64,000 nt of DNA from Brevibacillus humidisoli (GTDB lineage: Bacteria; Bacillota; Bacilli; Brevibacillales; Brevibacillaceae), in the NCBI RefSeq assembly GCF_020923435.1, contig NZ_CP087263.1:3801970-3865969 (forward strand). The letters are read 5' to 3'. Below are positions 33,122 through 41,510 of the stretch, piece by piece; the stretch's first letter is position 1, and each line of letters begins with the position of its first letter. A model generated the notes under the pieces. It made no database searches, was not told the DNA's origin, and worked only from the letters and a program-made list of their open reading frames with translations. A program made the translations under genes and the position numbers.

Positions 33122-34984
33122 CTATACTGTATTGCTTTCCCCCAGCACTTCTTGCTGCATTTCTTCTAGCAGATACTTAATGACTTTGGTATCGTTACGA
33201 CAATGGTCTAGATATAGGCGGAACTCTTCCATAACCCGTTTTGCTTTTGCAACCACATCTTTGGAGAATCGGACTTCCTCAAACATCTTCAAGATCTGCT
33301 CAAACATCAGGTTGTTCATCGGAAATATGACTCTCAAGTTAAACTCATTTCTTTGGAGACGGTCAAACAATTTATCAAATTTATTGAAACATTTGTTCAG
33401 CTGTTTATGGTTTCTGCTCTGAATGTAGTGATTCATCTCAGTGAACAGTTCTTCAAACTTACTGATGGTTTGTTCATACTTACCGATGATCCCTTTCATT
33501 TGTTCTGCCTGTTTCTTGAAGTACTCCATATCGTACTCCACATGTTTTAGCTTTTGCCACTGTGGGGAAACAACGCGCTCCTGTGTGAGCTTTTCCCGGA
33601 TCACATGCTCCAAAGGGATAAATGGTGCTCCTTCTATTCGCGCACCCCCTTTAGTAGTATTAATTACTTCAGTAGAGTCTAAGGATGATAATAATTCCTG
33701 CATTTCCAGCCTCATAAGATCAAACATTCGGCTGGTTACCGTTTCATTACCGTCAACGTCAATCACCGTAGTCAGATCTTTCATCTTATCCTTGTTTAAG
33801 TCTGGGTTAATATAATCAATTCCCTTCGCATACCGCTGTGTTTGTGTGTACGCAAAGTTTTGACCGACAAGTATGATTGGATCGCAACCTAATTTAGATA
33901 AGAGTTGGAGGGTAATAGTAGAAATGGTCTTATATCCCTTAACCATACCAAACTCCCTATTATCTTTCCTACGCAAGAAATACGGAGATATGGTATCACG
34001 ATTTACCATAAAATGAAACAATTTGCCTGGATAGTTTTTCAATGTCTCAAAGCCAACAGTGGTACCAAACAAAAGGGGGATATTCGTAATCTTCTCATCA
34101 ACAACCTTCTGAAACACAGTTGCATTTTTTACACTACCATCGTAAGTAGCGGCGGCGTCCGGATAGATTCCATTCTTAATCAGCGAGTTAATAGCTGAAC
34201 CTACTGAAACAATATAAGCGAGCTTTTTCTCTTTTATATACCGAAGATTTTCATATTCTGCGTCAAGAGATGGACCTGCGGCCACAATAACGGCTGGTTT
34301 TCCTTGAAAGTGCTCCATACCATCAGATAAAATGTCGGGCGTTTGAACGACCTTGGAGAGATTGATAACATTATTTATTGTAATCCGCTTAGAGAACACC
34401 CTGCTCGCTTGCATATACGACTTTCTCGCAAAAACTTTCTCCCGGAACTTTGCTATGAAATCGTTGGTTTTTCCCAAAAACAGTCTTTCATAGCTTGGCC
34501 ATACTACTACACAGACATCTTCCTTTATATTCTGTGTGAAATGTCTTAGGTTGTAATGGATGGCACCAGGTTTGTCTTCAAGATACACATGCTTTAGATT
34601 TTTTTTCCACTGCTGTAAGTCAAACAAGGATAAAAATTGTTCGAAAATTATCGTATGGGGCTCATATATCGAAAAGGAGGTGTTAGGATACCGTTTTACA
34701 AATTCTTCGATATGATACCCAAGTCCAACACCATAGAAAAAAACATGCTTATGTAATCCGATCTCCTTTTGTTGATCAATAAATCTTACAGCTTCCGCTT
34801 GTGGATTATAGCTACTGTGTATATAGTTAGTTCGTCCCTCTGTATGGACCGTTATCGTATGCTGTTCATTTTTCGCAATCTCCAATTGAATGTTATTCTC
34901 TGCTAAGTTTGCTGTTGCAGCCTGTAACACATTCCATGCGATTGGAAATTTATCCTTAAGGTATTTCACATTTTCCACTAACAT
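33122..34984 (-). CDS. Maf-type flagellin glycosyltransferase (DUF115)
   Basis: The 620-residue protein matches motility-associated factor (Maf) proteins that attach nonulosonic acids to flagellin Ser/Thr. The N-terminal region (YIHSSYNPQAEAVRFIDQQ; HVFFYGVGLGYHIEEFV) precedes the MptE-like DUF115 core (PAVIVAAGPSLDAEYENLRY near 240, IVSVGSAINSLIKNGIYPDA). The C-terminal 150 residues are helical (YDMEYFKKQAEQMKGIIGKY). It lies between hag and the leg genes, and its start overlaps the preceding 199-residue gene by 7 bp. The gene is AT-rich compared with legB and hag. Confidence 0.88.
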   Translation of the reverse strand: MLVENVKYLKDKFPIAWNVLQAATANLAENNIQLEIAKNEQHTITVHTEGRTNYIHSSYNPQAEAVRFIDQQKEIGLHKHVFFYGVGLGYHIEEFVKRYPNTSFSIYEPHTIIFEQFLSLFDLQQWKKNLKHVYLEDKPGAIHYNLRHFTQNIKEDVCVVVWPSYERLFLGKTNDFIAKFREKVFARKSYMQASRVFSKRITINNVINLSKVVQTPDILSDGMEHFQGKPAVIVAAGPSLDAEYENLRYIKEKKLAYIVSVGSAINSLIKNGIYPDAAATYDGSVKNATVFQKVVDEKITNIPLLFGTTVGFETLKNYPGKLFHFMVNRDTISPYFLRRKDNREFGMVKGYKTISTITLQLLSKLGCDPIILVGQNFAYTQTQRYAKGIDYINPDLNKDKMKDLTTVIDVDGNETVTSRMFDLMRLEMQELLSSLDSTEVINTTKGGARIEGAPFIPLEHVIREKLTQERVVSPQWQKLKHVEYDMEYFKKQAEQMKGIIGKYEQTISKFEELFTEMNHYIQSRNHKQLNKCFNKFDKLFDRLQRNEFNLRVIFPMNNLMFEQILKMFEEVRFSKDVVAKAKRVMEEFRLYLDHCRNDTKVIKYLLEEMQQEVLGESNTV

Positions 34985-35577
34985 CCATTTTCAACCTCGT
35001 TTTCATCTATTTCAACTAGGATCCGCGAAATATCCTCAAATCGCGGAAGGATCTCGTACTGAATGATGTCCCCAATCATTGTTGAATCTTCCTGGTTCAC
35101 TGCTTCTTCTAGCTGTGACAGGATTGACGCAAACTGAAATACGTCTTGAATGCCTGCGGCCCATTTAGGAAGCGATCTCACCTCCTGAATAAATAACGCT
35201 GTTTGTTGAAACCATTGAATTCCTTCGGTCAATTGACTTAGCTTGATCCAGGAGTCGCTTGTAGGAACGTTGTAAAACTCATCTACTAAAAGTGGTAACT
35301 GCACGATGGCACCACCTATATATTCCTTCCCCGTTCGTAGAAGATCGTACAAATATTCCGTCGGGGTTACTAAATGCACCTTAACAAGCTCAATATTGTT
35401 AAGATTCTCTGAAATATATCGTGCCGGATCCGCAAATATCTCCACACCGTCAACTATCACGTGGCTAAAGAGGAGGCCGGATGTTGAGATACTCGTATTG
35501 ATTAATTCGATCATTTGTTCAACAGCTTGTACATTGTTTTCGAAGAAGTATTCTTTCTCCTTGATCAAAACGCGCAT
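34978..35577 (-). CDS. Unknown protein upstream of Maf
   Basis: I do not recognise this 199-residue protein. It is acidic, soluble-looking and mostly helical after residue 85. The N-terminal 80 residues (MRVLIKEKEYFFENNVQAV; FSHVIVDGVEIFADPARYI) look like an alpha-beta domain, and the rest (WIKLSQLTEGIQWFQQTALFI; LEEAVNQEDSTMIGDIIQYEI) resembles four-helix chaperone-like segments. It overlaps maf by 7 bp and follows hag, so it is probably a partner of the glycosyltransferase or of flagellin. GGGGGG lies nine bases before ATG 35577, and a weak SigD-like site lies at 35612-35639. Confidence 0.75.
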   Translation of the reverse strand: MRVLIKEKEYFFENNVQAVEQMIELINTSISTSGLLFSHVIVDGVEIFADPARYISENLNNIELVKVHLVTPTEYLYDLLRTGKEYIGGAIVQLPLLVDEFYNVPTSDSWIKLSQLTEGIQWFQQTALFIQEVRSLPKWAAGIQDVFQFASILSQLEEAVNQEDSTMIGDIIQYEILPRFEDISRILVEIDENEVENGC

Positions 35578-35611
35578 TTTTTGCCGCCCCCCTACTGTTC
35601 CTTCTTTATCT

Positions 35612-35639
35612 TTTTCGGATGATTTGCCTCATAGAATTA
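35612..35639 (-). promoter_or_regulatory. Weak SigD-like site before the Maf/leg operon
   Basis: On the reverse strand TAAT (35639-35636), a 16-bp spacer and TCCGAAAA (35619-35612) differ at one position from the hag -10 element TCCGATAA and keep its spacing. It lies 34 bp before the unknown gene's ATG. Confidence 0.4.
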
Positions 35640-35714
35640 CATGTAAAAATCATTTTCACCCAAAAATGCATTTCCTTTTTATGGGGATGGGCAGCATAGA
35701 GAACGCCTGTATAT

Positions 35715-35747
35715 AAAAAAACATGGATTCTCGAACGAGAATCCATG
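35715..35747 (-). terminator. hag terminator
   Basis: A 12-bp perfect stem, CATGGATTCTCG with CGAGAATCCATG and a 2-nt loop, is followed by TTTTTTT on the minus strand, 18 bp after the hag stop. Strong. Confidence 0.92.
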
Positions 35748-35765
35748 CCTTCACTTTGATGCTTA

Positions 35766-36596
35766 TTAACGAAGCAGTTGCAGTACACCTTGCGGCAATT
35801 GATTTGCTTGTGCCAGCATCGCTTGAGATGCTTGCGTAAGGATGTTGTTCTTAGTAAATTGCATTTGCTCTTTCGCCATATCAACGTCGCGAATACGGGA
35901 TTCAGCGGCCGTCAGGTTTTCTGCGGTGATGTTCAAGTTGTTGATTGTGTTCTCCAGACGATTTTGGTTAGCACCCAAGTATGAACGGGCTGCACTCACC
36001 GAGTTAATAATAGCTTCGATGCTGCCCAGAACAGTAGAAGCGCCCGTTTGTGTTGAGATGTCCCATGCACCTACGGCACCTGTCACAGACGCCGTCAAAT
36101 CAAAGTTGGAAACGACCAAACTTAACACTTGACCAGCTTCTTGACCAATCTGCAATTGGATAGCACCACCAGTGGCACTGCCATCGAGCAGACTAATCCC
36201 GTTAAACTTCGTGTTTGCACTAATGTTGGTAATCTCTTTGTTTAATTCTTCCAACTCTTCTTGCAAACGAGCGCGGTCAGCTGTAGAGTCATACGTACCG
36301 TTCGCAGACTGCGTAGCCAGTTCTTTGATACGAACCAGCATGTTGTTTACCGTTTGCAGCGCACCTTCAGCTACTTGGATCAGAGAGATTCCGTCTTGCG
36401 AGTTGCGGGAAGCTTGCTCCATACCGCGGATTTGTGCACGCATGCGCTCGGAGATGGAGAGACCAGCTGCGTCGTCAGCAGCACGGTTGATGCGGTAACC
36501 GGACGACAGCTTCTCCACGTTCTTCGCCAGGTTTTGACCGTTGATGCCCAGGTTGCGGTGGGTGTTCAACGCAGAAATGTTGTGTTGGATAATCAT
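35766..36596 (-). CDS. hag: Flagellin
   Basis: Flagellin is the filament subunit. The 276-residue protein starts MIIQHNISALNTHRNLG; ATG 36596 is nine bases after AAGGAGG, whereas the ATG at 36605 abuts it. Conserved D0/D1 ends are present: KLSSGYRINRAADDAAGLSISERMR and EGALQTVNNMLVRIKELA at the front, ENTINNLNITAENLTAAESRIRDVDMAKEQM and ILTQASQAMLAQANQLPQGV at the back. The central part is short (about 145-205) and rich in Ser, Thr and Ala, with ASVTGAVGAWDISTQTGAST. It is a likely site for the glycans made by the adjacent genes. The leader has SigD and CsrA-type signals. Confidence 0.97.
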   Translation of the reverse strand: MIIQHNISALNTHRNLGINGQNLAKNVEKLSSGYRINRAADDAAGLSISERMRAQIRGMEQASRNSQDGISLIQVAEGALQTVNNMLVRIKELATQSANGTYDSTADRARLQEELEELNKEITNISANTKFNGISLLDGSATGGAIQLQIGQEAGQVLSLVVSNFDLTASVTGAVGAWDISTQTGASTVLGSIEAIINSVSAARSYLGANQNRLENTINNLNITAENLTAAESRIRDVDMAKEQMQFTKNNILTQASQAMLAQANQLPQGVLQLLR

Positions 36597-36621
36597 TCGT
36601 TTCATCCTCCTTGATTGTTCC

Positions 36622-36639
36622 GGTCACGTCCCTGTGACC
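36622..36639 (-). promoter_or_regulatory. CsrA-type leader hairpin of hag
   Basis: In the mRNA, GGTCAC and GTGACC form a 6-bp stem with loop AGGGAC, which presents GGA, the CsrA recognition triplet. A second GGA lies in the ribosome site AAGGAGGATG. The B. subtilis hag leader has the same two-site arrangement. Confidence 0.7.
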
Positions 36640-36659
36640 GACATTTGGTGTGGAGCACG

Positions 36660-36679
36660 GCACAATCGCGCGCTTGTGC
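36660..36679 (-). other. Second stem-loop in the hag leader
   Basis: GCACAA and TTGTGC form a 6-bp stem with an 8-nt GC-rich loop, between the SigD promoter and the CsrA-type hairpin. It may stabilise the hag 5' end. Confidence 0.45.
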
Positions 36680-36699
36680 AGTACTCCCTTCCATTTTTA

Positions 36700-36727
36700 T
36701 TATCGGATAGGTATAAAGACGTGTTTA
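36700..36727 (-). promoter_or_regulatory. SigD promoter of hag
   Basis: On the reverse strand TAAA (36727-36724), a 16-bp spacer and TCCGATAA (36707-36700) match the flagellar sigma consensus. The leader is about 100 nt. Confidence 0.85.
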
Positions 36728-36791
36728 GCATTTTTCGTTTTTTTAAAGAAAAAAATCTGATGATTCCGCTCACCAGATCGAAAACTGAACC

Positions 36792-37028
36792 CTATTCCTC
36801 TACATCCCCAGGCGACACTAGATTCTTCACAACGGACCAATCCAGCTTGCGCTCCGAGGCCAGCTTGTTCTCCTCTTTAATCGCCACGTATACCTCTTTG
36901 CGATGGACCTCCACATCGCGAGGAGCTTCGATCCCGATCCGTACCGTATCGCCTTCCACCGCGATCACCTTGATCTCGATTGCGTCACCGACCATTATCG
37001 ACTCATTCTTTTTTCGCGAAAGGACTAA
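36792..37028 (-). CDS. csrA: Carbon storage/translation regulator CsrA
   Basis: CsrA binds GGA motifs and blocks hag translation until FliW removes it. The protein is 78 residues from ATG 37028 (MLVLSRKKNESIMVGDAIEI), behind GGGTGAGACG. It shows IKVIAVEGDTVRIGIEAPRDVEVHRKEVY, the full CsrA fold with the R44-type RNA-binding region. It lies 7 bp after fliW. The longer upstream frame only reads through fliW. Confidence 0.97.
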   Translation of the reverse strand, partial: LVLSRKKNESIMVGDAIEIKVIAVEGDTVRIGIEAPRDVEVHRKEVYVAIKEENKLASERKLDWSVVKNLVSPGDVEE

Positions 37029-37035
37029 CATCGTC

Positions 37036-37455
37036 TCACCCGCCTGCCTGCTGTTGGTTGACCGGAACGAGCGGCTGACGCACCGAATAGCGGTCATCGT
37101 TTAAGATCACTTGTCTGCCCATCCGATTCGCAAGGTTGAGCACAATCGGCGCTTTCAGGTTGACCGTCACCTGATTGTTGGAACGAATGGTGACGATATT
37201 GAGAACACCCACCGGCGTACTCGTTTCATCGATTCGCAGACTGGCCTTGGCTGAGTCGGAGAGAGTGAACTGATACTCTCTGAAAAAGGAGAACGGATCG
37301 ACCAGCCAAAATCCTACCTGCTCTTCTTCCATGGAGTCGAGTGAATAAAATGGGCTGTTCGGTTCATGCTGCTTCAGCTGGAAAAACTGCAATTGAGGAA
37401 ACCCGGGGATTCCTTCTTCAAAGAAGAGCTTGCCTGCCTGAATGCCGTTGTTCAT
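37036..37455 (-). CDS. fliW: Flagellar assembly factor FliW
   Basis: FliW binds either CsrA or flagellin and couples flagellin synthesis to secretion. The 139-residue protein shows the family start AGKLFFEEGIPGFPQLQFFQL, DSMEEEQVGFWLVDPFSFF and VVTVNLKAPIVLNLANRMGRQVIL near 100-125. The AAAGGGAG ribosome site precedes ATG 37455. Operon order yviE-fliW-csrA-hag is the Bacillales standard. Confidence 0.95.
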   Translation of the reverse strand: MNNGIQAGKLFFEEGIPGFPQLQFFQLKQHEPNSPFYSLDSMEEEQVGFWLVDPFSFFREYQFTLSDSAKASLRIDETSTPVGVLNIVTIRSNNQVTVNLKAPIVLNLANRMGRQVILNDDRYSVRQPLVPVNQQQAGG

Positions 37456-37519
37456 GGAGCCAACTCCCTTTACATAGTAATACTTTGTGGTTCAAGGGTA
37501 AAACTTATGGTTTTTCAAG

Positions 37520-38092
37520 CTACATCCTTCGGTCTACATGAAGTCCTACGACGTCGATTTCCACCCGAGGCCACTGCAACATGTATCCTTCCACCTTGGC
37601 AGGCGTATATTCATGTACAATCGGCTTGATCTCCGGGTCCATCCGCATGCCCCTGCGCTCCACATGGATGGTTGGACGATGAGTCTCAAACGAGACGTCC
37701 ACTCCTTCATCATGGGACGGCGTAACTGGGAAGTAGCTGGGCTCGCGGAATCCTTTTTCAAAGGCGAGACTGGCGATAGCATTGGCTTTGTTCTCAATAG
37801 CGGCGAGGCGATCACCCTCCTGGCTCATCTGGGCGATCGCCTCCATCAACTGCTGCTTGCCATATGCCGCCTGGTCATCGCTGAATGGCAACGGCGTTTT
37901 TATGCCAATTGCTTCTTTTGCCCGCGTGGAGTTAATCGTCAGTATCGCCACTGGCTGTCGGATTTCCATAACAGCCGGTTCCTGCCGCAGATTCAGCTCC
38001 GCTTTGGGCTGTTCGATCTGCTGGACAGGTTTCTGTATGCGAATGCCGTGTTGGGCAAACGTCTGGTCGATTGTGAGGCGAGCCATCGGCAT
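37520..38092 (-). CDS. yviE: YviE-like DUF6470 protein
   Basis: The 190-residue protein (MPMARLTIDQTFAQHGIRIQ; AELNLRQEPAVMEIRQP; ILTINSTRAKEAIGIKTPLPF) matches the YviE family found between flgL and fliW in Bacillales. Its function is unknown. It is mostly beta-strand-like at both ends with a helical middle (QLMEAIAQMSQEGDRLAAI). AGGAGGGG precedes its start. Confidence 0.8.
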   Translation of the reverse strand: MPMARLTIDQTFAQHGIRIQKPVQQIEQPKAELNLRQEPAVMEIRQPVAILTINSTRAKEAIGIKTPLPFSDDQAAYGKQQLMEAIAQMSQEGDRLAAIENKANAIASLAFEKGFREPSYFPVTPSHDEGVDVSFETHRPTIHVERRGMRMDPEIKPIVHEYTPAKVEGYMLQWPRVEIDVVGLHVDRRM

Positions 38093-38129
38093 GTCGGCCC
38101 CTCCTTACCACTCGATGTTGGGAAAACGA

Positions 38130-39020
38130 TTAGCGTAGAAAGTCCAGCAGAGACGGTTGAATGATCCGTGCTCCCGCACCCAGAGCGGCACGGTGAACCG
38201 ACTCCTGTGTCTTCAGGTCGGTGATCACCTTCGCTTCATCTGCATCTTCGTTTTTGGACATCAGTTCGGTCGTACTTACTTCCTGGTCTTTTAATCGCTC
38301 CAGCACCAATTCGATCCGATTCACCCGCGCCCCTAATGTAGCCCGTTCCGCAAGCAGGTTGTCATGCTGTTGGGTAAAGGCTGCTTGATGCTGAGTAGCT
38401 GGCTGACCGCTGCTCAGGTCGGCAACGATGTTGTCCAGCAGTTTAAAGATATTGTTGGCATTGTCCGGGTAGTTGAAGATATTCTGGCTATTTACGTTGA
38501 TCGGAACTTGTACGCCTTGATTTACTTCCAGTTTAATCTCCTCATCATTCGTCCCGATAAACTCACCGGCAACCGGGTCATATGGAGCAGTAGTGGTATC
38601 CGTACCATTAAAAATATAGCGACCATTGATGGTCTGATTGGCCAGCGTCCCTAGTTGTTTTTTTAATTGGGACACCTCTTCCGCCATCGCCTTTAAATCT
38701 TCCGGTGATACGGCTCCGTCTCCCGAATAGACCAACAGTTCGTTCACCCGCTGCATAATTTTACCGGCTTCGTTCAACACATTGTCCGTCATATCCATCC
38801 AAGAACTAGCCATATTGGCATTGCGCAGATACTGTTCGTTCTCTACAAGCGCCGTTCTGTAAAACATCCCTCGGGTTGCAATGACCGGATCCTGTGACGG
38901 ACGGGATACTTTTTTCCCTGATGAAAGCTGTTCTTGCAGATTTCCCAGTTTACTCATCGAATTATGGTAATTCCGCATCATATTGTTGTTCAACATCGTT
39001 TGCGTAACGCGCATCGACAT
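38130..39020 (-). CDS. flgL: Hook-filament junction protein FlgL
   Basis: FlgL joins the hook to the filament. The 296-residue protein starts MSMRVTQTMLNNNMMRNYHN, resembles flagellin at its N-terminus (LQEQLSSGKKVSRPSQDPV), and ends in the flagellin-like helix LRDFL-type RIIQPSLLDFLR. The length is typical. GGAGGGG precedes ATG 39020, 20 bp after flgK. Confidence 0.95.
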   Translation of the reverse strand: MSMRVTQTMLNNNMMRNYHNSMSKLGNLQEQLSSGKKVSRPSQDPVIATRGMFYRTALVENEQYLRNANMASSWMDMTDNVLNEAGKIMQRVNELLVYSGDGAVSPEDLKAMAEEVSQLKKQLGTLANQTINGRYIFNGTDTTTAPYDPVAGEFIGTNDEEIKLEVNQGVQVPINVNSQNIFNYPDNANNIFKLLDNIVADLSSGQPATQHQAAFTQQHDNLLAERATLGARVNRIELVLERLKDQEVSTTELMSKNEDADEAKVITDLKTQESVHRAALGAGARIIQPSLLDFLR

Positions 39021-39040
39021 AGCTAACCCCTCCTGCTACC

Positions 39041-40597
39041 TTAGAGTCCGACTCGACCCATGCCGTTTATCACTTTGTCCAAGATCTCGTCCATACTGGT
39101 CATGACACGGGCTGATGCGTTGTAGGCATGTTGGAATTTCACCATATTGGCCATCTCTTCGTCAATGGAAACCCCGGAGACAGACATCCGGTTGTTGTCA
39201 ACTACACCTAGTGCCATCTCAGAATTCTTCATATTGCGCTCCGCTTCTTGACCGCTTACCCCAAGCTGCCCAATCATATTGCGGTAAAAATCATCCATTG
39301 ACGTCGTCTCGTTGAAATCGTTGGGACCGGTACCCGCTTGGATAATCTTAAACTTCAGTTCGGAGATAGCCAACGCGTTCTCGTTATTGCCTTCAGGCGC
39401 TGTGCCGTTTGCTTCCGGACGAGCTGCGGCGATGGCGTCCAAGCTTGCCATAATTGCTGGATTGATCACCAGCTTGGAAGCCCCTGTCGGGTACTCTTTG
39501 GTATTTGGATCGGCAGCCAAAGCATCGGCGTCGACGAAGAACGGCAGATCCTGTGGCGCGGCCCCAGGGTTATTGATGTCTTTCAGGCTCAAACCGGTAC
39601 GATGCAAGTCGTTGATCTCCCGAGCCAGATTGACGGCCAGCTTGTCCAGATTCTTTTTGTAGTCTGGAAGCAGCCCCGTATACGTCACAACTTGCTGCTG
39701 TTGACCGTCCACCTCTACCATCTCCACGGTGGCGATCCCTCGGGATTGGATGATCCCGGCCAACTCACCCTCCTGCGGGATGAAATCTGCTCCGCCCAGA
39801 CGGATGTCGAGCAAACCGGTGACTTCATTGGGCACCGCTTCAACCGCTACAGAGGTTCTTCCGGTTACCAGCGCTTGACCTTCCATGGTTACGTTAACCA
39901 TGCCGTGTTCGCCTTGTGTAACGTTGATCGAGGTTAGCTTGGACAGTTTGTCCAGCAAGACATCGCGTTGGTCGTATAGATCGTTTGGTTGATAGCCGTG
40001 CGGGACGACATCAGCGATCTGATCGTTTAATTGGGCGATTTGCCGAGCTAGGGAATCAACCTCTCCCACTTTCACGCCCAGCACGTTATCCAGATCCTTT
40101 TGCACCTCATCCAGCTGGTTATAAATGCTGGTAAAGGTCTCGGCAACGGCGATCGAGCGTTCACGCAATACGGAGCGTGCCGAGGTATCACGCGTGTCCT
40201 GTGACAAGTCATGCCATGCTTGCCACATCTGATCCATAACCGACTGCAAACCTGTCTCCGATGGTTCATTCATGATGTCTTCGATTTTTTGCACGGCATC
40301 CAGCTTCGCTTCATGCAATCCGTACCTTTTGTTTTGGTTGCGATACTGGATGTCCAGGAAATCTTCACGCAAACGCTGAAAGTCTGTCACCTCAACGCCT
40401 GTTCCCAGCTGTCCTGGTGCCCGGTCCATATTCATCCCCGGAACGGGTATGCCAGGAGTGGCCTGCATGTTGGCACGCTGTCGCGTATAGCCCACTGTGT
40501 TGGCGTTCGCAATATTGTGACCAGTCACGTTTAACGCATTCTGCTGTGCAAACAGTCCGCGCTTGCTTACCTCCAGCAAGTGAAACGTAGATCGCAT
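39041..40597 (-). CDS. flgK: Hook-associated protein FlgK (HAP1)
   Basis: The 518-residue protein starts with the rod/hook signature (GLFAQQNALNVTGHNIANANTVGYTRQR). It has the long FlgK middle (QIAQLNDQIADVVPHGYQPNDLYDQRDVLLDKLS) and the FlgK C-terminus VSGVSIDEEMANMVKFQHAYNASARVMTSMDEILDKVI. It caps the hook at the FlgL junction. GAGGTGCTCCT precedes ATG 40597. Confidence 0.97.
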   Translation of the reverse strand: MRSTFHLLEVSKRGLFAQQNALNVTGHNIANANTVGYTRQRANMQATPGIPVPGMNMDRAPGQLGTGVEVTDFQRLREDFLDIQYRNQNKRYGLHEAKLDAVQKIEDIMNEPSETGLQSVMDQMWQAWHDLSQDTRDTSARSVLRERSIAVAETFTSIYNQLDEVQKDLDNVLGVKVGEVDSLARQIAQLNDQIADVVPHGYQPNDLYDQRDVLLDKLSKLTSINVTQGEHGMVNVTMEGQALVTGRTSVAVEAVPNEVTGLLDIRLGGADFIPQEGELAGIIQSRGIATVEMVEVDGQQQQVVTYTGLLPDYKKNLDKLAVNLAREINDLHRTGLSLKDINNPGAAPQDLPFFVDADALAADPNTKEYPTGASKLVINPAIMASLDAIAAARPEANGTAPEGNNENALAISELKFKIIQAGTGPNDFNETTSMDDFYRNMIGQLGVSGQEAERNMKNSEMALGVVDNNRMSVSGVSIDEEMANMVKFQHAYNASARVMTSMDEILDKVINGMGRVGL

Positions 40598-40610
40598 AGG
40601 AGCACCTCTT

Positions 40611-41123
40611 TTACGCTTTTTTGTTAATGTACGAACGGTTAGCAGAGGTTCCGCTGCCGTATCCGCTCGGGTTTCGGTAGATGTAATCTTCTTCGGGAGA
40701 GTCTGTCAATAGTTCCAGATTTGCATTGATAAAAGAAAGGGATTGCTCCAGCAACTGCTGATTCAACTCATTGGCCTGACGCAGTTCGGATACAATCCTG
40801 ATGAGTTCTTCACGATAATGTTGTAAACGGCTTTTCTCGTCCGCTGACGTCGTGCTTTTGATCAAATCCTGCAGGGTTCCGTTTATAAGCGGGAGCCCCT
40901 TGGCCTCGTATATCCGTTTGACCATCTCTATGCGAGATGCCTCCGCTTGTTCTACCGCTCGCAGCAACTTCCCCTCCTGCTTGGTGATGTTCATTAACGA
41001 TTCGACATCGCCTTTGATCAGCACCTCTTTTTTTTGATCTGCCAACGTATACAGAGCCTTATGCAGATCAAGCAGTTGATCCAGTACCTCATAGAGGGGG
41101 GCGATCTGTGTCATTCTGCTCAC
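40611..41123 (-). CDS. flgN: Flagellar chaperone FlgN (YvyG)
   Basis: The 170-residue helical protein sits between flgM and flgK, the place of FlgN/YvyG, the chaperone for FlgK and FlgL. Its N-terminal helices (APLYEVLDQLLDLHKALYTLADQKKEVLI) and EGKLLRAVEQAEASRIEMVKRI fit the FlgN family. The start is GTG 41123 with AGGAG six bases upstream. The C-terminal tail is polar. Confidence 0.88.
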   Translation of the reverse strand: MSRMTQIAPLYEVLDQLLDLHKALYTLADQKKEVLIKGDVESLMNITKQEGKLLRAVEQAEASRIEMVKRIYEAKGLPLINGTLQDLIKSTTSADEKSRLQHYREELIRIVSELRQANELNQQLLEQSLSFINANLELLTDSPEEDYIYRNPSGYGSGTSANRSYINKKA

Positions 41124-41169
41124 CCGTTTCTCCTAATTAGGTTGCATTATGATGGGGAGACGTCAACCG

Positions 41170-41448
41170 TCATCCCTTGAGCCAAAAAGAAATAAACTTC
41201 TCAGCGATCTTCTCACTTGGCACGTGGTAAGTTCCTTGCTCAACCTGCTGACTCAATTCCTGCAGCCTGGCTTTGCTGGTTGGGCTGGCATCGATATCAC
41301 CATACGATCGCAAAAGCTCCAGCGCTTCATCGGATATCTTTACTTCATCCCGGCCCATCCGCGTCGCTTTCGACTGATTGGACACCGGGGACTGATTTTT
41401 GTTATAAGCGTTGATCATGCTTGTGCGATTTGGCTCATTTATCTTCAC
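41170..41448 (-). CDS. flgM: Anti-sigma factor FlgM
   Basis: FlgM holds SigD inactive until the hook is complete. The 92-residue protein starts at GTG 41448 behind AGAGGGTG. It begins MKINEPNRTSMINAYNKNQ and has the C-terminal sigma-binding helices (VKISDEALELLRSYGDIDAS; RLQELSQQVEQGTYHVPSEKIAEKFI). The position after yvyF and before flgN is standard. Confidence 0.93.
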   Translation of the reverse strand: MKINEPNRTSMINAYNKNQSPVSNQSKATRMGRDEVKISDEALELLRSYGDIDASPTSKARLQELSQQVEQGTYHVPSEKIAEKFISFWLKG

Positions 41449-41475
41449 TGTTTCACCCTCTTGTTCTCAAGGCAT

Positions 41476-41510
41476 AAAAAACCGATGACACTCTTCAGTA
41501 GTATCATCGG
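41476..41510 (-). terminator. yvyF terminator
   Basis: CCGATGA and TCATCGG (41510-41504 and 41488-41482) form a stem followed by TTTTTT on the minus strand. The upstream arm coincides with a SigD-like -10 element for flgM. Confidence 0.7.
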
